From: Rhodococcus sp. HNM0569
GTDB taxonomy: Bacteria > Actinomycetota > Actinomycetes > Mycobacteriales > Mycobacteriaceae
Assembly (NCBI RefSeq): GCF_012726205.1
Contig: NZ_JAASAE010000003.1
Location: 186,001-250,000, forward strand
Direction: 5' to 3'
DNA length: 64,000 nt
Shown here: piece after piece, positions 44,907 to 54,252 of the stretch
Position numbering within the stretch: position 1 is the first letter of the stretch
How the letters are laid out: each line of letters starts with the position of its first letter
Program-made: the position numbers and the translations under genes
The notes under the pieces: model-generated
Databases searched by the model: none
What the model saw: only the letters and a program-made list of their open reading frames with translations
Told to the model about the DNA's origin: nothing

Positions 44907-44917
44907 AACCTGTTCCA
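44904..44917. promoter_or_regulatory. KstR operator overlapping a stop codon
   Basis: TAGAACCTGTTCCA is one mismatch from TAGAACnnGTTCTA. Its first three bases are the stop codon of the upstream NTF2-like gene. It is 40 nt before the epimerase-family gene start and gives that gene a promoter separate from mce4. Confidence 0.85.
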
Positions 44918-44957
44918 GTACGCTGGGGGTGACCGGAGTCCTCGAACAGGAGAAGCC

Positions 44958-45935
44958 ATGAAGGTTGCGGTTACGGGTGCGGCGGGTTTCGTCGGCACCA
45001 ATCTGGTGCACCAGCTCGTCGATCAAGGGCACGAAGTCACCGCGATCGATCGCGTGCGTTCGCCGCACGTTCCCGAGCACGGTGTCACGTGGGTCGAAGG
45101 CGACGTCCTCGACCCGCAGTCGATGCGCACCGTGCTGGACGGACACGAAATCGTGTACCACCTGGTCGCGATGATCACCCTCGCGCAGCAGGACGAGCGT
45201 GCCTGGACGATCAACACGAAGGGTGTGCGCACCGTTGCCGAGGCGGCGCTCGAGGTGGGTGTGCGCCGCATGGTGCACTGCAGCTCGATCCACTCGTTCG
45301 ATCAGGTCGGCTGTGGGCCGTTGCTGTCCGAGCAGTCGCCTCGTTCGGTCGACCCCGAGCTTCCGGTCTACGACCGCTCGAAGTATGCGGGCGAGGTCGA
45401 GTTGCGCGAGGTGATCGACAAGGGCCTCGACGCCGTCGTCTGCAATCCCACCGGCGTGTACGGTCCGGCCGACTACGGTCTGTCCCGGATCAACGGGCTG
45501 CTGCGCAGTGCCGCTCGCGGCAGGATGCCCGTCCTGGTCGAGGGTGCCTTCGACCTCGTCGACGTGCGCGACGTCGCCGCGGGGCTCGTCGCGGCCGCCG
45601 ACAAGGGACGCACGGGGGAGAACTACCTGCTCTCGGGCAACATGAACACCATGCTCGACGCGTTCCGGTTGGCGGCCTCGGTGGCCGGCCGCCGGGGGCC
45701 GTTCTTCGCGGTGCCGTTCTCGGTGATCAACCGCGTCGTGCCGCTCGTCGAGCCCATCGGCGCACGCCTCGGGTCGGACATCGTGTCGAAGGCGTCGATG
45801 GCTGCGCTCATGGCGGCTCCCGTCGTCGACGGGTCGAAGGCGCGCGAGGAGATCGGACACGCTCCGCGTAGCACCGAGGACACGGTGCGCGATCTGATCG
45901 CGTTCCTCGTCAGGTCGGGTCAGCTCGGCAGCTGA
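44958..45935 (+). CDS. NAD-dependent epimerase / 3-beta-hydroxysteroid dehydrogenase-family protein
   Basis: The 325-residue extended SDR has 'VTGAAGFVGTNLVHQL', a conserved serine in 'VHCSSIHSFD', the catalytic 'YDRSKYAGE' (YxxxK) and 'NPTGVYGPADYG'. A strong AGGAG site precedes the ATG, and a KstR operator lies 40 nt upstream, so it belongs to the sterol regulon. It could be a steroid dehydrogenase or isomerase acting on ring or side-chain hydroxyls. I cannot name it. A small GACGCCG/CGGCGTC hairpin immediately after the stop may terminate it. Confidence 0.8.
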   Translation: MKVAVTGAAGFVGTNLVHQLVDQGHEVTAIDRVRSPHVPEHGVTWVEGDVLDPQSMRTVLDGHEIVYHLVAMITLAQQDERAWTINTKGVRTVAEAALEVGVRRMVHCSSIHSFDQVGCGPLLSEQSPRSVDPELPVYDRSKYAGEVELREVIDKGLDAVVCNPTGVYGPADYGLSRINGLLRSAARGRMPVLVEGAFDLVDVRDVAAGLVAAADKGRTGENYLLSGNMNTMLDAFRLAASVAGRRGPFFAVPFSVINRVVPLVEPIGARLGSDIVSKASMAALMAAPVVDGSKAREEIGHAPRSTEDTVRDLIAFLVRSGQLGS

Positions 45936-45951
45936 CGCCGACCACGGCGTC
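45934..45951 (+). terminator. Small hairpin after the epimerase-family gene
   Basis: A 7-bp stem (GACGCCG / CGGCGTC) with a 4-nt loop begins inside the TGA stop. No T-tract. Confidence 0.4.
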
Positions 45952-46028
45952 GAACTCGTGGAACGCGCGTCACCGCCCGGTCACCGCGCGTTCGCCGGGC
46001 AGTAGGACGGCTGCGTGAGTCTGTGCGA

Positions 46029-47627
46029 ATGAGCGCACAGCCACGCCAGTCGTCCCTCTCCCGTCGCACCGTCCTGCACGGCGCCGCTGCCGGTGCCTTG
46101 CTCGTGCCTGCCGGCTACGCGCTCGCCGCGTGCGGGCGGTCGAGCTCGTCCGGCTCCGGCCCGGCCCTCAGGCGTGCTCGCCCGGCGCTGACGCACGGCG
46201 TCGCGACCGGCGAGGTCACCTCGGGCGGCGCGTTGGTGTGGGCCCGGTCGGACGCGCCGGCGACGATGATCGTGGAGACCTCCGCCACCGAATCCTTCGC
46301 CGATGCAAGGACTTTCCGCGGTCCCCGGCTCACTCCGAATACCGACGGCACGGGTCGCGCGCGGGTCGCGGGCCTCGAACCCGGACAGACCGTCCACTAT
46401 CGCGTCGTCTTGGAGGGGGAGGACGGCGCCGTCGGGGAGGCGGTCACCGGTGTGTTCGCCACCGCGCCGATGGCGTCGAAGGACGTGCACTTCGTGTGGT
46501 CGGGCGACGTCGCGGGCCAAGGGTGGGGGATCAATCCGGACATGGACGGGATGACGATCTTCGCCACCATCGCCGACCGCGCTCCCGACTTCTTCATCCA
46601 CTCGGGAGACGCGATCTACGCGGACGGGCCGATCCAGCCCACCCAGGAGCAGAACGACGGCCGGATCTACCGGAACGTCACGTCGGACGCGAAATCGCAT
46701 GTGGCCCAGACCGTCGACGACTTCCGTGGCAACTACGCATACAACCTGACCGACAAGCACTATCGGCGTTTCACCGCGTCGGTGCCGCAACTCGTCCAGT
46801 GGGACGATCACGAGGTCGTCAACAACTGGTTTCCGGGTGAAGATCTCACCGGCCAGAAGCGAGAAGGCTACACGGAGACGGACGTCGACACACTGGCACG
46901 GCATGCACGGCAGGCGTGGACGGAATGGCAACCGGTGGAACTCGGCGCGTCGGACCGGCTGTACCGCACCGTGTCCTACGGCCCGTTGCTCGACGTGTTC
47001 CTGCTCGACATGCGCAGCTACAAGAATCCGAACCCGAACGCGTGGTCCACCACCGAGGACGACGGCGGGGTGCTGGGTGCGGAGCAGACTCGGTGGCTCG
47101 TCGATTCGCTGAAGAGGTCGACTGCGACGTGGAAGGTGATCGCGAACGACCTGCCGCTCGGCATCGTCGTCGGCGACACGAGCACGAACCCGGAGAACGG
47201 TCCTGCCTCGATGGAGGCGGTGGCACAGGGCGACGGCGGTACACCGCTCGGTCGCGAGATCGCCTTCTCGCGGATTCTGTCGGAAACCAAGGATGTCACC
47301 GGAATGGTGTTCCTCACCGCCGACGTCCACTACACCGCGGCGATCTCGTACGAGCCGGAGCGCGCGTCGTTCAAGGATTTCGCGCCGTTCTGGGAGTTCG
47401 TCTCGGGGCCGTTGCACGCAGGTGCCTTCCCCGAGAGCCCACTCGACGGCACGTTCGGCGCCGCATACGAGTTCGTGCACGCGCCGACCGACGCCAACAC
47501 CTCACCAGCCGAGGGCTTTCAGCATTTCGGTGAAGTGGCGATCGACGCCGCCACGAAAGTGCTCACCGTCGATCTGTGCGACGCCACGGGACAGGTGCTC
47601 TACCGCAAGGAACTCGAGCCGCGGTGA
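46029..47627 (+). CDS. PhoD-family alkaline phosphatase/phosphodiesterase, Tat-exported
   Basis: The 532-residue protein begins with a twin-arginine signal ('SLSRRTVLHGAAAGALLVP') that ends in a lipobox-like 'LAAC', so export by Tat and lipidation are both possible. The PhoD domain follows an N-terminal fibronectin-like part: 'FVWSGDVAGQGWGIN', 'FFIHSGDAIYADGPI', 'VQWDDHEVVNNW' and 'FLTADVHYTAA' supply the metal ligands. It would hydrolyse phosphate esters outside the membrane. No PHO-type operator is evident. I chose ATG 46029; GTG 46023 is also possible. Confidence 0.87.
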   Translation: MSAQPRQSSLSRRTVLHGAAAGALLVPAGYALAACGRSSSSGSGPALRRARPALTHGVATGEVTSGGALVWARSDAPATMIVETSATESFADARTFRGPRLTPNTDGTGRARVAGLEPGQTVHYRVVLEGEDGAVGEAVTGVFATAPMASKDVHFVWSGDVAGQGWGINPDMDGMTIFATIADRAPDFFIHSGDAIYADGPIQPTQEQNDGRIYRNVTSDAKSHVAQTVDDFRGNYAYNLTDKHYRRFTASVPQLVQWDDHEVVNNWFPGEDLTGQKREGYTETDVDTLARHARQAWTEWQPVELGASDRLYRTVSYGPLLDVFLLDMRSYKNPNPNAWSTTEDDGGVLGAEQTRWLVDSLKRSTATWKVIANDLPLGIVVGDTSTNPENGPASMEAVAQGDGGTPLGREIAFSRILSETKDVTGMVFLTADVHYTAAISYEPERASFKDFAPFWEFVSGPLHAGAFPESPLDGTFGAAYEFVHAPTDANTSPAEGFQHFGEVAIDAATKVLTVDLCDATGQVLYRKELEPR

Positions 47628-47653
47628 CCGCGCCGCGGTGGCGGGTGGCCGCG

Positions 47654-49204
47654 TCAGTCCTGATTCTCTTCGCCCGGAGTGATGAGCGCGGGGCCCGCCG
47701 CACCGGTGTCGGCGAGGGCGCCGAGGAATGCGCGGGCCCAGCGGTCGACGTCGTGGGCGAGTACCTGGCGGCGCAGCGCGCGCATCCGTCTGCGTCCCTC
47801 TTCGCGCGACTGGTGCATCGCGTGCATCATCGCGTCCTTGACATTGTCGAGGTCGTGCGGGTTGCACAGATATGCCTGTCGGAGTTCAGCTGCGGCACCG
47901 GTGAATTCGCTCAGCAGTAGCGCACCGCCGAGGTCGTGCCGACAGGCTACGTACTCCTTCGCGACGAGATTCATCCCGTCGCGCAGCGGCGTGACGAGCA
48001 TGACGTCGGCGGCGACGAAGAACGCGAGCAGCTCGTCGCGCGGGATGGGCCGGTGTATGTAGTGCACGACAGGCTGGCCCACGCGTGCGTACTCGCCGTT
48101 GATGCGGCTGACGGTCTGCTCGATCTCGCCGCGCATCCGCACGTAGCTCTCGACGCGTTCGCGGCTGGGAGTGGCCAACTGCACCAAGACGGTGTCCTCG
48201 GGGTCGACGCGACCCTCTTCGAGCAGCTCGTACAGCGCATCGAGCCGGACGTCGATGCCCTTCGTGTAGTCGAGCCGGTCGACGCCGAGCATGATGTGCG
48301 TCGGATTTCCCAGCTCCTTACGGATCTGCTTGGCGCGGTCGCGGATCGACTTGCGGCGAGACTGCTCGTCGAGCTCGCCCGACGCGATCGAGATGGGGAA
48401 AGCTCCCACCCGCACGGTGCGGAAGCCGACCTGTACGACGCCCAGTTTGGAGCGCACACCCACCGTGCCGCGAGACGTCTGCTGACCCGCGAGCCGCCGA
48501 GCGAGGAACAGGAAGTTCTGCGCGCCGCCGGGCAGATGGAAACCGATGAGGTCGGCACCGAGCAGGCCCTCGACGATCTCGGTGCGCCACGGCAACTGCA
48601 TGAACAGTTCGACCGGGGGAAACGGAATGTGGAGGAAGAAACCGATCGTGAGGTCCGGGCGCAGCATGCGCAGCATCTTGGGGACCAGCTGCAGCTGGTA
48701 GTCCTGGATCCACACGGTTGCGCCGTGCGCGGCCGCCTCGGCCGTCGCCTCGGCGAAGCGCCGGTTGACTTCGACGTACGTGTTCCACCACGCGCGGTGG
48801 TACTCGGGCCGCACGATCACGTCGTGGTAGAGCGGCCACAGCGTCGCGTTCGAGAAGCCTTCGTAGTACTCGGCGATCTCGTCGGCGCTGAGCGGAACCG
48901 GGTACAGCTCGAGACCGTCTTCGACCACGGGATCGAGGTGGGCGTCGGCAACTCCCGCCCACCCGACCCACGCACCCTGGTTCGAGCGGAGGATCGGTTC
49001 GAGTGCGGTGACGAGGCCACCCGGGCTGCGCTTCCAGCGCGTCGTCCCGTCGGGCAGGCGCTCGAGGTCGACCGGAAGCCGGTTGGCGACGACGACGAAA
49101 TGCGCCTGGTTGGACACCTCGTCCTTGGTGGCGGGATCGGCAGCCCGGTCGGCAGACGACACGGAGTTCGAGTTCGTGCTCACCTGTTCGGGGCTACCAG
49201 CCAC
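47654..49204 (-). CDS. otsA: Trehalose-6-phosphate synthase
   Basis: The 516-residue GT20 enzyme contains '[10 protein letters not shown]', '[11 protein letters not shown]', '[11 protein letters not shown]', '[16 protein letters not shown]' and '[19 protein letters not shown]', the UDP-glucose and glucose-6-phosphate contacts. It makes trehalose-6-phosphate for trehalose and mycolate glycolipid synthesis. otsA also lies next to mce4 in M. tuberculosis (Rv3490). GTG 49204 has AAAGGAAC upstream, and a 64-residue gene precedes it on the same strand. Confidence 0.95.
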   Translation of the reverse strand: MAGSPEQVSTNSNSVSSADRAADPATKDEVSNQAHFVVVANRLPVDLERLPDGTTRWKRSPGGLVTALEPILRSNQGAWVGWAGVADAHLDPVVEDGLELYPVPLSADEIAEYYEGFSNATLWPLYHDVIVRPEYHRAWWNTYVEVNRRFAEATAEAAAHGATVWIQDYQLQLVPKMLRMLRPDLTIGFFLHIPFPPVELFMQLPWRTEIVEGLLGADLIGFHLPGGAQNFLFLARRLAGQQTSRGTVGVRSKLGVVQVGFRTVRVGAFPISIASGELDEQSRRKSIRDRAKQIRKELGNPTHIMLGVDRLDYTKGIDVRLDALYELLEEGRVDPEDTVLVQLATPSRERVESYVRMRGEIEQTVSRINGEYARVGQPVVHYIHRPIPRDELLAFFVAADVMLVTPLRDGMNLVAKEYVACRHDLGGALLLSEFTGAAAELRQAYLCNPHDLDNVKDAMMHAMHQSREEGRRRMRALRRQVLAHDVDRWARAFLGALADTGAAGPALITPGEENQD

Positions 49205-49267
49205 GTTGTTCCTTTGCTCGAGTGATGATCCCGGAGAGCCGGCAGCCCGGCTGTCCGGGCTGTTCCG

Positions 49268-49462
49268 TCAGCTCTGTTCGATCTTATTGGCTGCGCCGGA
49301 TCCTGCCGGGCCGATCCCCAGCATGGACAGCAGCATGCGGCATTCGTCGGCGTCCGCGGCGTACGCGGCCACGACGCGCTGCGCCTGGTACGCGGTCTCG
49401 TCCGCGACGGGCTGCAATTCGTCGTCCGAGATCTCGTTCTCGGAGGTCGTCTTCGCGGCCAT
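49268..49462 (-). CDS. Small conserved protein upstream of otsA
   Basis: This 64-residue acidic helical protein ('DDELQPVADETAYQAQRVVA', 'DADECRMLLSMLGI') starts with a strong AAGGAGAT site at ATG 49462. A comparable small gene (Rv3489) sits beside otsA in M. tuberculosis. No domain recognised; the short gap to otsA (63 nt) suggests cotranscription. Confidence 0.7.
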   Translation of the reverse strand: MAAKTTSENEISDDELQPVADETAYQAQRVVAAYAADADECRMLLSMLGIGPAGSGAANKIEQS

Positions 49463-49712
49463 GATCTCCTTCTCACCATCTGTTCCTGCGCTGGTCGCAG
49501 TGGTTTCACCACGACTCTATGAGAACAACGAGGTCGAGTGCCACTTTGTGCCCAGAGGTGGGGGCGGCCGAGCCGCGGGGAGGCGGGGCGGCCCAGCCGC
49601 CGGGAGGCCGGTGGCCGGGGCCGCTGCACCACGAGCGGTACCGTGACCGGCGTTCCCGCCCGCCCCGGCCGCCGCGTCGGGCCGCCGCCGATCAGCCCGG
49701 AAGGTGACCGAG

Positions 49713-50516
49713 ATGACCATCGCCACGATCAATGGCATCGACCTGAACTACGACGTCGAAGGCGAGGGTGACCTCGTGGTCTTCATCATGGGCACCGGCA
49801 GCCCCGGCCGGGTGTGGAAGCTGCACCAGACGCCGGCGTTCGTGAAGGCCGGCTACCGCGTGTGCACATTCGACAATCGTGGAATCGCGCCCACCGCAGA
49901 GTGTGCCGACGGCATCGCGATCGACGACCTGGTCGCGGACACGGCAGCACTCGTCGAGCATCTCGGCGGGGGACCGGTCCGGGTGATCGGCACGTCGATG
50001 GGTGCGCGGGTGGCCCAGGAGCTCGCGCTCGCGCGGCCGGACCTGGTGCACAAGGCGGCATTCCTCGCCGGGCACGCGCGGATGGACACCTTTCAGCGTG
50101 TGCTGAGCGAGGGCGAGCGGGCGCTGCACGACTCGGGCGTCGGGCTGCCCGCGAAATATCAGGCCGCCGTCACCGCGGTGATGAATCTCTCGCCCGCATC
50201 GCTCGTCGATCAGCGCGCCGCGCGCGACTGGCTCGACTTGTTCGAGTTCTCCAGCGGACCGCTGTCGCGCGGCGTGCGGGCGCAGCTCGAGATGGACCGT
50301 GAGTACGACCGCCGGGACGCGTACCGCGCGATCAGGGCGAACTGCCTGGCGGTGGGTTTCGCCGACGACCGCATGATCCCGTCGTACCTGTCGCGCGAGG
50401 TCGCCGACTGCATCCCGGGTGCCCGTTTCACCGAGATCGTGGACGCAGGTCACTACGGCTACCTCGAACAGCCCGAGGCCGTCAACAAGGTGCTGCTCGA
50501 TTTCATGGCCGACTGA
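49713..50516 (+). CDS. Alpha/beta hydrolase
   Basis: The 267-residue alpha/beta hydrolase has 'LVVFIMGTGSPGR', the nucleophile elbow 'GTSMGARVAQELA' and the histidine in 'VDAGHYGYLEQP'. ATG 49713 is preferred because GGAAGG at 49698-49703 is well spaced; GTG 49704 would touch that site. It precedes the siderophore hydroxylase gene by 201 nt with an iron-box-like sequence between them, so its own transcription is not obviously iron-controlled. Substrate unknown. Confidence 0.8.
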   Translation: MTIATINGIDLNYDVEGEGDLVVFIMGTGSPGRVWKLHQTPAFVKAGYRVCTFDNRGIAPTAECADGIAIDDLVADTAALVEHLGGGPVRVIGTSMGARVAQELALARPDLVHKAAFLAGHARMDTFQRVLSEGERALHDSGVGLPAKYQAAVTAVMNLSPASLVDQRAARDWLDLFEFSSGPLSRGVRAQLEMDREYDRRDAYRAIRANCLAVGFADDRMIPSYLSREVADCIPGARFTEIVDAGHYGYLEQPEAVNKVLLDFMAD

Positions 50517-50638
50517 TTCCGGCCTTCTTCCGCATCCTCTGGACGTGCGGGAACCCGTCGCGCTCCTGGGGTTTTCGCGCCTTCCGGCCTCGACGACGCC
50601 CGCCGCACGCGCCGCGCGGTTGCTATTGTCCGCTCTGG

Positions 50639-50657
50639 TAAGGATAGCCTCTGCTAC
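50639..50657 (+). promoter_or_regulatory. Putative IdeR/DtxR iron box
   Basis: The 19-nt sequence starting TAAGGATAGCC at 50639 agrees with the IdeR consensus (TTAGGTTAGCCTAACCTAA) at 13 of 19 positions, best in the left half. It lies 61 nt before the N-hydroxylase gene, whose product is expected to be iron-repressed. Confidence 0.55.
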
Positions 50658-50717
50658 TTTATTGCGAGTCGGGTTGCGGCTCGGTGTACCGGACGTCGAG
50701 ACCAGGTTGGAGGATGG

Positions 50718-52106
50718 GTGACGCGAATGAGGGAATCCGACGGGGTGGCCGACGGTCCCGAATCCCGCGACGCGCGAGATATCGTCGGGGTCGGTTTCGG
50801 CCCGGCGAATCTGGCGCTGGCCATCGCCGTCGAGGAACACAACGAGGGCGTTCCCGCGGGTAGGGAGATCACCGCGCAGTTCTTCGAGAAGCGCGACTCG
50901 TTCGGTTGGCATCCCGGCATGCTGCTCGACGGCTCCACGATGCAGATCGCCTTCCCGAAAGACTTGGTGACGCTGCGTAATCCGCAGTCCGCATACAGCT
51001 TCTTCGCGTATCTCAAGAGCCGCGGAAGGCTCGTGGACTTCGTCAACCACCAGACCTTCTTCCCGAGCAGGCACGAGTTCAACGACTACCTCACGTGGGC
51101 GTCGGGCAAGGTCGACGCCGACGTGCGGTGGGCCACCGCGGTCGAGCGCGTCGTTCCGGTCGAGACGGCCGACGGCGATTCGCTGTTCGAGGTGACCGCG
51201 GACGACGGCACCCGCGTGCTCGCCCGCAATGTCGTCGTCGGTGCGGGTCTGCGCGAACGGATCCCGGAATGGGCGGAGCCCAGCCCACGGTGCTTCCACA
51301 ATCATCAGTTCCTGTTCCGCATCGCCGAGATCCCCGAGGTCCGGAATCGGCGCTTCGCGGTGCTGGGGGCGGGCCAGAGCGCTGCCGAGATCGTGCAGTA
51401 CCTGCACAGGAACTTTCCCGACGCCGAGGTCCACAATGTGTTCGGCAGGTTCGGGTACAGCCCCGCGGACGACAGCCCCTACGCGAACCGCATCTTCGAT
51501 CCCGACGCCGTCGACGACTTCTACGGCGCGCCGGAATCCGAACGCAAGCGCCTGCTCGAGGTGCACCGCGGAACCAACTACTCGGTCGTCGATCTGGAAC
51601 TGATCAACGAGCTGTACGCGCTCGAATACCAGGAGCGTGTGCGCGGCGCGCGTCGGCTGTTCATGCACCGGTCGTCGGAGATCACGGCCGTCGACGACGG
51701 CCCCACCGGCATCTCGGTGTCGGTCCGCAGCACCGTCGACGGGCTCGTCGACCAGCTCGAATGCGACGCGCGCGTGCTGGCGACGGGCTTCGAGCCCGCA
51801 CCGCTCGGCTCGCTGTTCGGCGACCTCCCCGAGGGCGCCGAGGGGGCCATCGGGCGCGACTACCGTCTCGAGCTGGGCATCTCCGCCGGAATCTATCTGC
51901 AGGGCGGCACCGAGCGCACGCACGGTCTCACGTCGTCGCTGTTGTCCAATGTCGCCGTGCGCTCCGGCGAGATCCTGACGTCGATCGTCGCGCACACTCC
52001 TGCGCGGGAGCCGCTCGCGGCGGCCGGCGAAACACCGGAGGGTCTGGGAACGACAATTGATACTGTGGACCCCATCCCGACGTACGTGACAAGCGAGGCG
52101 AGATGA
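50718..52106 (+). CDS. Siderophore L-ornithine/L-lysine N-monooxygenase
   Basis: The 462-residue flavoprotein has the FAD motif '[18 protein letters not shown]', '[20 protein letters not shown]', the NADPH motif '[16 protein letters not shown]' and the C-terminal '[10 protein letters not shown]'. These are features of the PvdA/SidA/MbtG group that hydroxylates the side-chain amine of ornithine or lysine for hydroxamate siderophores. GTG 50718 follows GGAGG closely; ATG 50727 is an alternative. It overlaps the mbtH-like gene by 4 nt and lies behind a putative iron box. No NRPS gene is in the window. Confidence 0.9.
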   Translation: MTRMRESDGVADGPESRDARDIVGVGFGPANLALAIAVEEHNEGVPAGREITAQFFEKRDSFGWHPGMLLDGSTMQIAFPKDLVTLRNPQSAYSFFAYLKSRGRLVDFVNHQTFFPSRHEFNDYLTWASGKVDADVRWATAVERVVPVETADGDSLFEVTADDGTRVLARNVVVGAGLRERIPEWAEPSPRCFHNHQFLFRIAEIPEVRNRRFAVLGAGQSAAEIVQYLHRNFPDAEVHNVFGRFGYSPADDSPYANRIFDPDAVDDFYGAPESERKRLLEVHRGTNYSVVDLELINELYALEYQERVRGARRLFMHRSSEITAVDDGPTGISVSVRSTVDGLVDQLECDARVLATGFEPAPLGSLFGDLPEGAEGAIGRDYRLELGISAGIYLQGGTERTHGLTSSLLSNVAVRSGEILTSIVAHTPAREPLAAAGETPEGLGTTIDTVDPIPTYVTSEAR

Positions 52107-52354
52107 GCACCAACCCGTTCGACGACGAAGACGGCCGTTTCTACGTGCTGGTCAACGACGAAGAGCAGCACTCGCTGTGGCCGACGTTCGCCGAAGTGCC
52201 CGCCGGCTGGCGCATCGTGTTCGGCGAGGACAGTCGTGCGGCGTGCCTCGAGTACGTCGAGCAGAACTGGACCGACATGCGACCCAAGAGCCTGCGCGAC
52301 GCGATGGCCGCCGACGAGGCATCCGGTGGTCGGCACAGCGCAGACACGCCCTGA
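52103..52354 (+). CDS. MbtH-like protein
   Basis: The 83-residue protein carries the MbtH signature: '[17 protein letters not shown]', 'HSLWP', 'PAGWRIVFG' and 'WTDMRPKSL'. MbtH-like proteins bind and stabilise NRPS adenylation domains. It is coupled to the N-hydroxylase gene (4-nt overlap). The NRPS it serves must be elsewhere. A strong terminator follows. Confidence 0.95.
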   Translation: MSTNPFDDEDGRFYVLVNDEEQHSLWPTFAEVPAGWRIVFGEDSRAACLEYVEQNWTDMRPKSLRDAMAADEASGGRHSADTP

Positions 52355-52371
52355 CAGGCGGAGCAGACCGA

Positions 52372-52411
52372 GACGACGGCCGCGCACTCCTGCGAGTGCG
52401 CGGCCGTCGTC
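52372..52411. terminator. Bidirectional hairpin after the mbtH-like gene
   Basis: A perfect 18-bp stem (52372-52389 with 52394-52411), loop CTGC, lies between the convergent mbtH-like and thrE genes, 18 and 7 nt from their stops. Confidence 0.85.
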
Positions 52412-52417
52412 CTCTCG

Positions 52418-53851
52418 TCAGGCTGCTTCGTTGCTTCGGTTGTTGGGGCGTCGTCGCCGGATGAGCACGGGGCGTCGCAGCGAACCGGTGCGGCGCAGGA
52501 TGCGTGGGCGCCGCAGCGTGCGGGCGATCCATTCGCCGAGCGTAACGCCTGCGGCGAGCGAGCAGCCGATGCCGAAAGCCGACAGCAGCGAGCTCACACC
52601 GATGACGACGTCGTTGTTGAGCAGCGCGTACAAGCCACGGTAGATGGACAGACCGGGCAGCAGCGGCGCGATACCGGCGATCGCGATGACCAGCGGCGGG
52701 GTGAGCGCGCGGCGGGCCATGAGACCACCGGCGAAACCGACGACCGTGGCCGCCATCGCCGACGACAGCACCGGGCCCGTCACGGTGTGCAGCGCTATCG
52801 CGTATACGAGCGCACCCGCGGCGCCGCTGAGCCATGCGGCACTGAGCGCGCGCCGCTCGGCATAACACGCGAGGGCGTAGAACAGCGCCGTGAACGCACC
52901 CGCCAGCACCAGGATGGGCACTCGGGCGAGACCGATGATCTCGACATTCGTCGGTGGCAGCGTCGAGCCGAGGGCGCCCGTCAAGCGCAGCGATATCGCG
53001 ACACCCGCGATGATGCCGCCCGTCATCATCACGACCTCGAAGAATCTCGCGGCCGCGGTGACCGGGGCACCGGTGATCGCGTCCTCGACCGAGCCGACGA
53101 GTGACAACCCCGACAACAGCACGATGACTCCCGCCGCGATGATCTGCGACGGCCGGATCTCGATGCCCAGTTGCTCACGGAAGGTGTACAGCATCGACGC
53201 CGGGGTCGCGGCGATCAGGCCGCCCACCACCTGTTGGAAGAAGAACGGCAGGCCGATGCGGTTGAGGACGCGGTTGACGCGGTCGATGACGGCCGTCGTC
53301 AGGAACGCGACCGACGCGACGAGGACGTCGCCGCCGAGCAGCACGGACACCGACGCCGCCATGCCCGACCACGCGAACGTCGCGACCCACCGGTTGTAGG
53401 GGTGCGGCGCGGTGATGAGCGCCGTGAGCGCTTCGTGCGCCTCCTTCGGCGTGATCATGTCGCGTCGGATGCGCCGCGTCAGGCGGTCGACGGCGGCGAG
53501 GCGCGTGAAGTCCATCGAGCGGTAGTTGACGTTGCGCATCGTGCTGGCGGGCGGCAGCGTCGGGCCGCGGTAGGCCGACACGCGGATCGAGTTGTACGTG
53601 ACGTCGACGTCGGTCTGCGCGAGACCGTAGGTCGCGGCGATGAACTGCACCTGCTCGGCGGTGTCCATCGCCGCGGTACCGGATGCGAGCAGCACCTCGC
53701 CGACACGGACGGCGAGATCGAGGACCTCCGCGACCTGCGGATCGTGCGTCAGATCGATCGGCTGCAGCGGTGTCGGCGCGGCGACGACCGTGTCGATCGT
53801 CGCGCGCCGGTCTCCCGTGAGCCGGTCGAAGATTTCAGCGAAACTGGCCAT
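52418..53851 (-). CDS. Threonine/serine exporter ThrE-family protein
   Basis: The 477-residue protein has the two-part ThrE architecture: an N-terminal cytosolic ThrE domain with 'EVLLASGTAAMDTAEQVQFI' and about ten membrane segments in the C-terminal two thirds (for example 'IIAAGVIVLLSGLSLVGSV'). The C. glutamicum homologue exports threonine and serine and has a similar length (~489). The C-terminus is strongly basic. I see no operator upstream. Confidence 0.88.
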   Translation of the reverse strand: MASFAEIFDRLTGDRRATIDTVVAAPTPLQPIDLTHDPQVAEVLDLAVRVGEVLLASGTAAMDTAEQVQFIAATYGLAQTDVDVTYNSIRVSAYRGPTLPPASTMRNVNYRSMDFTRLAAVDRLTRRIRRDMITPKEAHEALTALITAPHPYNRWVATFAWSGMAASVSVLLGGDVLVASVAFLTTAVIDRVNRVLNRIGLPFFFQQVVGGLIAATPASMLYTFREQLGIEIRPSQIIAAGVIVLLSGLSLVGSVEDAITGAPVTAAARFFEVVMMTGGIIAGVAISLRLTGALGSTLPPTNVEIIGLARVPILVLAGAFTALFYALACYAERRALSAAWLSGAAGALVYAIALHTVTGPVLSSAMAATVVGFAGGLMARRALTPPLVIAIAGIAPLLPGLSIYRGLYALLNNDVVIGVSSLLSAFGIGCSLAAGVTLGEWIARTLRRPRILRRTGSLRRPVLIRRRRPNNRSNEAA

Positions 53852-54012
53852 ACGGGCGGTCAGGCTCCGAGGTCGGGGTGGGCACGGGCCGAAAGGAACA
53901 TCGACATGACGAACACGCTATCCAAATCGAGCGGGGGTGGGGTTCGGCCAGGACGCCGGCCGGGTGGCCGCCGTGCGTTCGAGTCCCTCCGGCTATGATG
54001 GGCCGGCACACC

Positions 54013-54084
54013 GCCTCCTTAGCTCAGTGGTAGAGCACTCGCCTTGTAAGCGAGCGGTCGTCAGTTCAATCCTGACAGGGGGCT
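54013..54084 (+). tRNA. tRNA-Thr (anticodon TGT)
   Basis: The acceptor arms GCCTCCT (54013-54019) and AGGGGGC (54077-54083) pair with one G-T. The anticodon stem CTCGC/GCGAG encloses the loop CTTGTAA, giving anticodon TGT (Thr). The T-loop reads TTCAATC. A genomically encoded CCA follows at 54085-54087. Confidence 0.93.
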
Positions 54085-54173
54085 CCAACAGAAGCGGGCT
54101 CCGCAGCCCGTGAGCGAAACAAGCGTGCCTGGACTCGCAAAGTGCTCACAAGGGTGGGTGCCCCGTTTCACGG

Positions 54174-54229
54174 CACACCGCCCGTGCGTCGTCGGAGAGT
54201 GGAACTCTTCGGACGTTACGGGCGGTGTG
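54174..54229. terminator. Hairpin between tRNA-Thr and ndh
   Basis: Arms CACACCGCCCGT (54174-54185) and ACGGGCGGTGTG (54218-54229) are perfect complements and enclose a second small stem (AGAGT/ACTCT). Position fits termination of ndh on the minus strand and perhaps of the tRNA transcript. Confidence 0.6.
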
Positions 54230-54252
54230 GATGCGGTGCGGGACTTTTCGCG

